This document shows positions 13,224 to 25,698 of a DNA stretch of 64,000 nt, one piece after another. The notes beneath the pieces are model-generated. The model made no database searches, was not told the DNA's origin, and saw only the letters and a list, made by a program, of their open reading frames with translations. This DNA comes from Centroberyx gerrardi (taxonomy: Eukaryota > Chordata > Actinopteri > Beryciformes > Berycidae). Made by a program: the position numbers and the translations under genes. Location of the stretch: positions 8,451,116-8,515,115 of the forward strand of contig NC_135997.1 in the NCBI RefSeq assembly GCF_048128805.1. The letters run 5' to 3'. The first letter of the stretch is position 1. Each line of letters opens with the position of its first letter.

Positions 13224-14507
13224 AATAGCTTCATTTCAGATGGAAAAAGTTAAGGGAACTTTCTGTCTGGGTGCCAGGCCAGAGAAAGGAAAGGAAAGGA
13301 AAGGAAAGGCAAGGAAAGGCCGAGCATTTTATACTCCTCTGTTTTTATTAGGTTCAGTCACACAGTCTGTCATTATAGTTCACATACACACACACACACA
13401 CAGAGAAATGCTCAAGAGAACTGTCTGTCATTATAGTTTACATTTACAAGCAATCCAGTGAGATTATTACAGCAGCACAGCCATCTGTGCCAGAGCACAA
13501 CACACAACAAAGTATTCAAACACACACAACCCTCACACACACACACAGACTCACACACCTACACACACTGACCCACACACACATACACACACAAATGAGC
13601 ACGCTGACGCACACATACTCAAACCAATATTCTATAAATGAAGTGCCATTACCTTAATAATTTCTTAAAGTGGCAATTTAGGTAAATGAAGTGCTTTTTT
13701 AATTATTATTATTTTGTCGACATGTTTGGTGCTTAGTGCTCATTACTGTGATGTTTTTGCACACTTGTCAATCAAAGAGTATGGCCAGTCTATCTTTGTC
13801 TATTGATGAAGTTTGACTTTCTGTAGGTGGTGCTCTCTTCTTTGTTCAGCCAGGGTGGCTATCGCTGCTTTAGCTAACTAACAGTTTTTCTTCTATTTAT
13901 TCAAAACTGCTGGAAACATAAAACGCATCACTTCTTGTGTGCCAGAGGATTTTTCCTAGGAAAGACCCAGTACATCCATGGGAAAGGCCCACCAGGTGTT
14001 TAGAAGAGCAAATGTAAAAGCTTTCATTAACTGCGTCTTACATCAATCATCAATAAAGAGTAGCAAAACAGACATATGAAAATGTTGCGGATAATTACTT
14101 TAAAACAACATCCATTATCAGAAATAGCACCGGTTTGTCTACTGATGAACGTGGCAGAGTATTTTTCCAGCGGGTCCCAGAGGAGGGAGGCAGAGTGGGG
14201 AGAAAGCCTCCAGCCAGTTCCCATGCCCAGCTAACCAGCTAACCGTGGCCCGGCTTTTTACTAGCCAAACAATGGCAGAAGTCAGCGACCCACAGCTGGC
14301 GAAGACATTAGCTTTACAGCGGAGGAGAGGTCAAAGGGCAGGGATCCCACAGGACCCTGCAGGCCTAACAGGATGTGTTGGCTACTGCTCAGCCTCCGCA
14401 CACCAGCCAGTCCTTTGGTCCTCATGCAAAGTCTCATGTCCGTCCGAAGAGTGGACAAGGGCAGAGCTAAAGGTGGAGGTCAAAACACTGATGTCTCTCT
14501 CTCTCTA

Positions 14508-14546
<39 letters not shown>

Positions 14547-14663
14547 CTCTGTGACAGGCTATCAGGCCAGTGGCACATTAATCAGTCAGACATCTCCTGC
14601 CACCGCCTCATTCCTCCTCATCTCCCCCCAGTTCAGCTCTACAGGGACTTAGCCATTAAAATA

Positions 14664-14737
<74 letters not shown>

Positions 14738-14872
14738 TGAGGAATGAACCATTAAATAAGGTTGTGCGGTGGCCAAAGGCAACCTGTTCTTGCGTCCCTC
14801 CAGATTCAGAGAGGCTCCTAAGTGCTTTTCTCTGGATTGTTAGTCACAGTAAAGCCACTTAGCCCGGTCCCA

Positions 14873-14911
<39 letters not shown>

Positions 14912-16268
14912 TGCCACTTCGAGTTCCAAACAATTTCATATATATGGCTTCTTCATTACGAGCGCAATAATACACATCAGTTTGCTCATCAGTTACTAAG
15001 AAAAACTCCTCGCTGCTCCGTTTCTGCGATTAACATCCATTATGCATGTGCTGGTGATGCTGAGTCAAAGCCTGCTTTGCCCTCCGGGTCATGTTTCACA
15101 ATTTTGACCATTACAGAGAGCATCCTAAGGCATATTTAATTCTGTTGAATTTGCTGCATTTGCTGTGTGGTTTTCCGGGGACACCAGTGCAATCGCTTGC
15201 TATTCATCAGTCTCTAATCAGCATTAAATTCCCACAGCCTTCTAACACAACAGCCATGAAAGGAGGTGACTCATAGAAACAGACCTTAGACTAACCTTTT
15301 ATTTTTTCCGACAGTAAAATGAATGTAGCACTTTATTAACATTGCATTTTTTAGTACGAGATAGACCCCACCCCCCCATTCCTCCGCTTTCTCTGTTGTT
15401 TTTATGCACTTTGCGTTGTTCATGTGACGTATCTTTTTGTTTGTTTCTCATTTGTTTCTGTATATTTTGTCTGCTGTGAGTATGTGCTTGTGTATTATGC
15501 CTTACTGCACCCAGGTTTCCCATTTGGGACAAATAAAATCGTGAACTAGGCTAAATTAGAGACAGGTACCACCTGCATAACACATTAAGGACAGCAAAAG
15601 TCATGACGCCCATTTGTCTTGTCACAAGTGTTACACCGAGTGGATGTGTATGCATTTTTCAAGCCTTGGGGATCTGTGAGGAGAATGAATCTGTGTCTGC
15701 TGCAATTACACATTCTTCCAGTAAAGCATGACTAAGCTTTAGCCTAGGTGCTCCAGTTTTAGCCAAGGACACTAAATGATCCACATCTACCAAAAGGGAA
15801 TGAACTTTAAACCCTGGAACCTAACTTAACACAAGTGAAAGTCATTAAGATGTTAAAAGAGTTATTTATTAACCAAAAAATGTCCGGATGCCTCTCCACA
15901 TTGTGAGCAGCTGTTAATGACATGGTGAATGACCTCTTTGAGCACCAGAATACCCTTTGGAAACTGGCTCAGAGTCAGATTTTACATGTCATGAATAATG
16001 CACCTCACCGCGCCACACTGTATCTCACTCTCTCTCTCTCTCTTTCTCCCCTTCTTTCTGCATGAGCCATATATCTCTCAATCTCAACTCTTCCCCAGAT
16101 ACCTTCATCCCTTCCGGGCACACACACACTTACACACAGACACACACACACACACATGCATAGCCACAGAGAGAGAGGTATGTTTGAGTCATCTTGTGAT
16201 TTGAACTGTGGGAGTCAAAAATACCCCTGTGAGGAGCCATGCCAGGTCCAGAGCTAGGAGAGCTGAGA

Positions 16269-16347
<79 letters not shown>

Positions 16348-18146
16348 GTTGCTGCTGAAAACTTCACATGAAGCGACAAAGCCCGTCTTTATACCAGCGG
16401 CTGGGCAGCGCTTCTGCAGCTCTTCTGCGTATGTAGGCCTACGTCTATGTGTGTATTTCTACGTGCATGGACGTATCTGCACATATGTCAGTATGTATGT
16501 GTGTGTCTATGTACACTACCAGTGAAATGTTTGGACACACCTGATTGAATGTACTATGTTTTTCATTATCTTTCATTGCATTAAGTCATAATCTTAAAGC
16601 CTTTTGATCTAAAGGCTTATGCTTAAATGCTTGAAATTAGTTTTTTAGACAAATATAAATAGTGAAGTTGATGCCTAAGTATGAATTTATTTCCAAAGCC
16701 TTTGCCTTTCCATCAAGGCAAAGAATGACTACTTTAAAGAATCTAAAATATAAGATAGTTTTGATTTGTTTAAAAAAAAAATTGGTCACTGCATAATTCT
16801 ATTTGTGTTATTTCATAGTTTTGATGTCTTTACTATCATTCTAAAATGTGAAAAATAGTATAAAATAATGAAAAATGCGCTTCCAAACTTTTGACTGGTA
16901 GTGTGTGTGTGTGTGTGTGGAAGTGATACTGAACATAGTAGGTCCACGAGTCAGAAGCCAGCAGCCCTGAGAGTGACACATGAAAAATGTATACGTCTCT
17001 CCTCCAGCTACACTAATAAAGCTCCAGCACCAGCTGGCAGAACTCGGCGTCAAGCGCTCTCTGCTCCAGTCCGCTGGCCTCTTGCTAAACACAAACCCTG
17101 CAGGCTATTAAAACCCCTTTACTGCTGCTGAATGACCCGCTCCATTGTTTTCCTCCAGCCTTGTAAATGCAGTCAGAGAAACTCCGCTGGAAAACCAAAA
17201 GCAAACAAAAAGGCCAAAGCAAAAGAAGTGGAAATCAAGCTGTCACTTTCTTGTTTAGTTGTTTTTTTTCTCTGACATTTTCTTGGTATTGATACATTGT
17301 TGACTTTTTTTTTCTCTGTTTGTTCTGGTTCTCCTTTGGGAAATGGCAATGCTGTGTGCAGATGGATGATGGACTGTATTCATGGTTTTAGAAGGGTGTT
17401 AGACTCTTTCACTTCAGTGTACAGCATGTGAGATGTGTATGTAGCCACTGCAGGAGTCCCACTTTTTACTGCATGAACGTAATGCAACAGGGAACTCACG
17501 CTGTACGTCTGTCCCCTTCACAAAAGGAAAATGTCTGAAAAGATTGTCTGGAAAAGTGTTGTCGTTTTAGCACTTACACGGTACAAAGAATGACCCGGCA
17601 CCCACTCATTTCAGATAAGCAAGTACTGGCTATACAGTTATACAATACTTTATACAGCATGTGAACAGAAAATAGGTTGCAGATGGACAGTGACTGTACG
17701 ATGGGAGATTTGGCCGATGGCTACCCACTGCATGCTGCTGTAAGGAAGCTTTGCAGTAGCTCAGTGTTTGGCTTATCACTCACCAAAAACACTCCTAACC
17801 TCTCCTACCTTTCTGCATCTCTGAGCCAGGCTGTCTGTCAACAGCTGTCACCGTTTGTCCGTTTCCTGGCTGCTGTTTGCACTAATAATGTTTAGGGGCA
17901 GGAGAACTGACAGGTGCTAAGCAGGCCACAGCATAGTAAATACAGGTTTGTTTTTTTTGTTTTTTTTGCTTGGATATATTCTGTATAGATAAAAATAAGC
18001 ACACACATGCACACACACAGAGATGAAGTTAAACCAGATGAACAAACCCATCATCAGTGAATCAGTGAGATGGGCTCTGTGACCTTTACACAGTCACGCT
18101 AGGCTAGTGTCCAAGCCCACTGATGATGGGAGTGTATGTGTGCGTA

Positions 18147-18203
<57 letters not shown>

Positions 18204-18359
18204 GTGCGTGTGTGTAGGTGTGTGTGAGCATGTCTTTGCCCATGTGCGTGCATGCACTTGTGTCTGTCAGTACAGAGCGAGAGGGTGACCTGGTTTGGTC
18301 CAATACTAAACATGAGTATGTTGTCATTAGCAACTCCAAATAGGGAAGCAGCGATCAAG

Positions 18360-18425
<66 letters not shown>

Positions 18426-21030
18426 CAGATACCTGATATGACCATGAGCTTGTGCGTAAGCAGAGACGTCTGCTCTGTCTAGAAGCTCTGAACGGTTCAG
18501 AGCAAAAACATCATGATGACATTATTATTAGGAAGCGGCTGCTGAGCAGCAAATGACTCTCAGCCAAATGAACTCAGAATAGAAAATAATGTTTATGTTT
18601 AATAATGTGTTCATGTGTGTGTATGTTGTTCTGCTGCCATCATGGACCAGCAGCAGTGGATAATGAGTGGAAACACACACATTACAGCACAGACTGTACA
18701 CATATACACACGATAGACGACACCTGCACTTCCAATAGACTTGCTATAGAAAACCGGCATCCTAACCCTAACCCTAACCCTAACCCTATGGCTCAACAAG
18801 TTGGCTAACTTATTAATGTGTAAAAGACTTAAGTTTGAGCCCTACCAGGGAAAAGGGTCCCTGCACTGAATACATTGTGGTTGACACTTCTGTTTTCACG
18901 TTTGCAATGGTTCAAATCTGATCCTAACCCAAAATCTGTATAATGAACCCGACTGCTAGTTCTAACAGCTTAACCAGGTACAAGTAACAAACACACACCA
19001 AAAATCACAATAGAATCACTATACATCTTTACATATTTGAACAATAATTGTAATTGCAATGTGCTGACAACACTTTTTTTTAATAGTTGACATGAGATCA
19101 AGAAGACACACACACACACAAAACACACAAATGCACATGCATACACTGGCATGCACATGGATACACACACACTGAAGCACATGCTGTGGAGAGTGCCACC
19201 AGCTCACACATAAAGCCCCACTAAAATACACACACAGACACACACATGCAATTGTGAAGCCCTTCCTGCTCTCAGCACATCGACCACCTTGCCACCTGGT
19301 TTGACGGCAGCTTCCTTGACCTTAATGTCGGTAAGACCAAGGAGCTGTGTCTGGGAGGTAGGATGGGAGCAGGCAGCATAGGGCCTGTCTTCAAGCCAGC
19401 TATCATGAAGGGGCAGGAAGTGAAACAGATCACTCACTTTAAATATCTGGGAACAATCATTGACAATAAACTTACCTTTCAGCCCAGGTTCAGTCTGTTC
19501 TATACTGTGTACTGTTTGTTTTATACTGTGTACTGTCTGTTTTTATTGTGTTGCCAGATTGCCGAAGACAAATTTCCATTTTATGTAAATTTAGTGGACA
19601 ATAAAGTTTTTCTTATCTTATCTTATCTTATCTTATCTTATTGCATATATGCACACTGTCTCACACACGTAAGCATGAAAGCATACACACACACACACAC
19701 ACACACACAGTTGCTCCAGTCTGACGTGTGTGTCCAGCAGTCTTCCGGCTGATAAGCCCACAAGTGCCTCCAGCGTTGACTCAGTAAAGGCCAGTCAGTC
19801 TAGTTAGTGTTAGCTGCTGGTGCTGCTAATGGCTCATTCCTCTGGTTGCTTTGGAACGGGACCAAAACAAGCCTCAGGTCCCGTCTCCCTGCCCCGCTCC
19901 CCGGCACACTGCAGGAAATGTGCTTCTTAACAAGTCAGTTGATCTAGTATCAAGCTTTAAAATCTTATTTTTCTTAAAACAAGTGAAAAATGAGCCAATG
20001 GGGTGAGATCATTTTATCTTATTTCCTGTGCAAGTCAACTTGTTTCAAGAATTCTCTTGAATCAATTTCCCTGCCTTTCCCTTCTGTCCAAGGTATTGGC
20101 ACTTGATTATCGAAAATTCCTCAAACAGGTGAAACTGATTTGGAAACGAATGGAATTTGGCATCATTTTTCACAGATGAGATTTAAGAAAAATAAGATTT
20201 GAAGACTGAGTTGTAAACTTGGCTCTATCTGACTTTTTGTTTTTATAATCAAAATTGAGTTATCCACATATTCATGATCTTTGGATGTCACTTTAAGCTT
20301 GCGTGGTGTTTTTTGTATTTTTTTGAAGAACCTTTTGGGGTTAAATGTTTTAAAAGATAGACAGTACATAACAGTTTTGCCAGCTGGGATGTCAAATCTT
20401 TGATGCTCAGTATCTCAGAACTGCACTCCACCCAGATGCAACCTTATAATTACAGGCTCACAGAATATGAGGCTGAATGAGTTTGTTGAGATGGACATTT
20501 TTTGCAGTGCGCTACCTACTGCTACTGCTACCAGTTGGCCGGGCTCCATGTTTTCCACTCTGGATGTATGTTCTGATGCAGCGCAGCAGAAACTGTTGAC
20601 TCAGCGCTCTAAAAACATCAGGCGGAACAGAGGGAGACTGTCTAGTCAACAGCCACGGCTGGAGAGCGGCGAGCACCTTACTAATCCTGATGTTAAAAGT
20701 AAACTCCACAAACTCCCAAAACACTCTTATGTAACCGCTCTGATGGGCCGATGGAGTATGAATTGAGAAATGAAATGAGAATTCCGCTTGTGTTTGTTTC
20801 AGCTACTTATTCCCAGGTGTTATGAGAAAAAATAAGTTCATTTTGTGAACATTTTACACTTGACAATGAGTGATGCAGAGAAAATAATGAGTAGGTAAGA
20901 GAGAAATAACAGAGAATATAGACAGTTTTCTAGCCATCTCTCCCTTGACAGCTTGTACTCTTCTCTAACTTATTCTGACGCTGTGGCTCATCCATGTCAC
21001 TCATCTCAGCCACCGGGTGACAGGCTACAG

Positions 21031-21072
<42 letters not shown>

Positions 21073-23413
21073 CTTGGACGTCTGAATGTGGACACGCGTA
21101 ATCATCTACCCTCACTTACTGTATGTGCTAAAATCTCGGGCCAGACTCTGAATCACCCACCTCCCTCCCCAGCACTCTGACTCACACCTCGCACAGCCTC
21201 ACATCCGTTCCTCACAGTAATTTTCTTTTTTACCCACACTCCTTCATTTTCGCTCGCGTTCCTCGCCGTTCTGGGATGAGAAGAGACGCTCGAAACGGGG
21301 GTCAAGGCAAGCGAATCGATGGCCACCTGCCGACGCTCAGGAACAGGCCTTGGGCTGCATGGTGGGGGGCGGCAGAGGGATAATTAGTCGTGTTTTTTGT
21401 TCGGCGCTAAAAAAAGAAAAGGTCAAACCGGGCTCTTTTTTGGCGACGGTAATCAGAGACCAATCTTGGTTATGTAATTACGCAGAAGAGAAAAGATTGT
21501 GCTCATTTCTAAGTAGACTAGTCACACATGCTGGTAGGATTCGAATCCATAGCGTACTTTGCCATCGGTGTCACAAGGCAGCCTTTATGGAGCGAGCTAT
21601 CACCTTTATCAGCCTGCCAGGGTCTCACAAATCCATCCAGTAGGGATTCTGAATATCAGAGGCCCACTAGAACAAAGAGCTGCTTCAGAGAAACAGGAAA
21701 TGACAGCGACAAAGAGAGCCTGTTGATGAGAGCTACAGAGCTGTCTAATGAAAACCGCAGTTAAATATCCTCGTGTCGCTATTCAAACATCATGCAAATT
21801 ACTGTATTGCTTCACAGCCTATGTGTGTGGTGTCGACTTATCCATTCAGCAGGCCACACTTTCCATTTATATACCGTTAGTTTTGCATAGTTGGTGCTGT
21901 GCGGTTTGTGAACTGCTCAAACTGGAGGGTCAGGCCATCCTGTTGGCTTATTGTTGTTCAGATTGATATTGTTGAGTGTGGAAATGAGATGTTGGCAGCT
22001 ATATGTTAGTTGTGGTCTTGTGTGTTGTAGGTGAGGGTAGGCTTGCTGGGTGATGAGACAAGGGTGGTTATGGCATGTGAAGACTTTGATAAGACTTTAA
22101 AGTGATGCTGAACTTTGGTAGTACCTTGGGTTGTGTAGCTTCGTGGATATTATATAGCCCCAAAATCGCCGATTCTCTGTTATATGTTGCTCTGTGGCTC
22201 CATGAGAGGCAATGAAGAGGCGATGGAGAATTTTTCCTTTTTTTTCTCTCTCCAATCACTGTTCACTTGATCAAACTGAAAGGTTAATAAACATAAAGAA
22301 AGCAATTATCTTAATCGCAAGTGAGCAACAGGGCTAGTTTTTTTATGTCAGAATCTGCTTTGTTCGCATTTGTTTATGTGCTAGCAGTGTGATTTTGAGA
22401 CCTGTTCCTCCATATAATGGCTGTGAATGGAGAGAGAAAAAAATGTAACTCTCCAATCGTCTCTACCGAAACAACCGATTACAGAGAATCACCAATTTTG
22501 GGGTTATATCATGGCCAGGAAGCTACACAACCCAACATCTCTTTAATTGAATAGTCAACTAACTATCAGGTGACAAAAAGTAGATGTTTAATAAAGTCTC
22601 ACTTGCCTGTTTGGTGCATCTCCACAGACTATGTAACCCTAACCCTAAACCCAAACTTAGCCTGATCCTATTTCTTATATTAACCCTAACCCTAAGAGTA
22701 ACCCTAGTCCAGACACTGAATATCTATAAATGACTTTTCTTACAATTATGAGTATCACTTGAAACTCAATACTGTGAAACATTATAGTCCCTTGATAGGA
22801 ATTTGAGTATCAACATTGGTGTATTCAACTAAAGCGTGACCATTTAGTGTTAAGCCTTGTAGAGGTGTGATGAAGGAACCGACTTCATAGCCCTGTCACC
22901 CACACGCTCTTTCTTCTAACATGCAAGCTAGTTTTCTGCGTAGGCGTTCAACCTGGCTGAACAGTACAAAGGATAGGTACATCGGATCCTACGTGTTGGC
23001 AAATGACTGTGGACAAAGACATTTGCCTTGTTAGCTTTTAAATGTCACGGTCGGCTAATTGTATGTACATGAAATGCCACTTTGTTTCAGACCAACACAT
23101 GAAATGTCACTCCTGTACGTTCACACGAAATGGCAGGTTTGTAAGAGCAGGGATAGGGTTTCTCCCTGTTTCTCTGCAGCATTCAGCCTTTTACATGTTA
23201 AAATAACACACACACATACACAGAGAGAGACACACACACACACACAAAGAAAAGAGGCACACTGTTGAAGTGATATGGCAATAGTGTGGATTCTGCATGG
23301 TCACATAGCTGTCTGTTTTAATAAAAATTATAATGACAACAAAGCAGGTGTTCCTCTTTTGATTTTAGACTCATCGCCTGCTGTTCAGAGCTGAGCCCAC
23401 TGGGCATTGACCC

Positions 23414-23444
<31 letters not shown>

Positions 23445-25667
23445 GTGGATGTGCATGTGGAGGAGGAAGAGGCTGACGATGTGCCCAGGGAACAGGGAAA
23501 AAAGTGAAGCCCTTTTTCCTTGGCTTTAATCATAATAGGAGTTATCATGGTGTGTAATTTGTAGCTGGGTGGCACCTAAATAAAACCCCTTTCTATCCTC
23601 CCACTCCTCACATTCACACTGACACACGCTAGCCTGCTGGCATTGCTGAGAATGAAGACACAGGCAGTCTTTGATGTTCTCCTCTATGATAAATGGCGAC
23701 AGCACTCGTACAGTGGGACACGGCCTAACAGGATGATAAATCTGGACATGTGGAGGAGAGACACTGAGCAGAGTGGTCCTTATCGTTGTTCAATCACACC
23801 GAGGCAGCTGTTTGATGTTAGCCAGAGCAGATAGTCATTCCTCTGGCAGCTCGGCCCACCGCACCGCTGCCAGCTCCAGGAAGGACGCCGCCCTGCTGTA
23901 GAATGTGGCTTTTCATCTGCTCAAAAATGGTTTTCCTTAGCCTTCTCTCATTTAGAACATAATTCTCCTTTGAGTTACTTTTGAATCTATAATTCAACTT
24001 AGAGTAAAACATCAGCTTTTTGGCAGATAAGCTCTTTAATCGACTTCACTTCTGTGTATCCAGTTTTGATTTAGCTATGGTGCAGAATAACAAACGGAAT
24101 CATCCAAAGCTGCTTTGGATCATCTCAAAAACACTGTAGCTCACTATTTACAGAACACAGAGAGAACTGCTACCAATCTTTTTGTTGCACAACAGTAAGT
24201 TCATCAAAGAGCCTATTGCGGAAAAATTGGGAAAAAAAAGTTGGTCTATTCCTTTAAATAACCACCAAAATCCAAAACTTAGGAGTGGACTTTTTTTTTT
24301 TCATTTTCAATTGCAGAGTTCTATACAAGGACACATGTCATGAGTTTTAATGTGTTTGGATTGGACTGTTTTAATATAAAGGGTGTGCTTATAGTTGTAA
24401 TGTCTATGAGAGGAGGAGAAAAATGGACCAGTGTTTTCTATTACAATGGGTCAAGAGAATTGCAAAAGCCTGTCCATCTGTAAGTCAGCTGTTTCAAGAA
24501 TATAAATATACTCAGAATGTACAGGCTGTGATCAAAGACAGTATTATAAGAAAAGTTCTATTCTAAAACTGTTATACATATATTGGTAACACTTTACAAT
24601 AAGGGTACATTAATTAAGGGTTAGTTAATGCTTAATAAGCATTGCTTAATAAGCATTAACTAACCCTTAATTAACAGTTAACTAATGTGTCTGGTAATCA
24701 TTTACTAATGGTGTTCATGTTAACAAAGGTATTAATTTATACATTATTTAATAGTTACCTTTATAAACTATTAAATAATGTATAAATTAATACCTTAGTT
24801 AACATGAACACCATTAGTAAATTATTACCAGACACATTAGTTAACTGTTAATTAAGGGTTAGTTAATGCTTATTAAGCATTAACTAACCCTTACTAATGT
24901 ACCCTTATTGTAAAGTGTTACCCATATATTTTGGAACAAATAATTACCTGAGCTTTATCATTCAGTATCTCTTAAATGTAGAAGATCCCATCTGTAAGTG
25001 TTCAGTTACCTGCTGTAAAAAGTATCATTAAATTGTGGATATCTCATTTTGGAAGAGAACTCTTCCTATTGAAGGGCAACTTCGCACATTGGCGGCCCCA
25101 AATGGCAGTGAGAGTTTGAACTTTAATACCCAGAAATCATGTAACGTGACGTCAGTAAACTGCACACAGCTCGCTCTTGTTTACCAACCTGGATGGTCTG
25201 TGAACACTTTATACCAAAAGATGCCAAAGGGACAAGAGAGACAAAATATCTAATCTTGGTGATTCAAGCTTTATCTGGACAGAGCGCTCGCTCACTGCAG
25301 TTTAGGAGAACGTTTATGTTTCACTCTCAGTGTATACATACCAGACACCAGAGTTTAATCTGGACAAATAAGGCAAATCTACAATGTCTCAGTCAAGGGG
25401 GAATGGGACACTCTTCTCTGTTGCAATCCCACTTTGTGATTTAGGATCATACTTAATTTAAATCTTGCCTAGTGCAGCTTTAGCATATTAAAAATTATTA
25501 TGCTTAGGCCTACATGACAAGTGATTCTGCATAAGTTGTATTAAAGTATCAGTGCATGACAAGCTGTTACTTCAGGAGGTTGAGGTCTCCTTTTTCTTCT
25601 GTTGACTTGGTCTTGAATCCTTTTGAAAGGATAAACACACAATGAGGAATTTTGATTAACCCCAACC

Positions 25668-25698
<31 letters not shown>

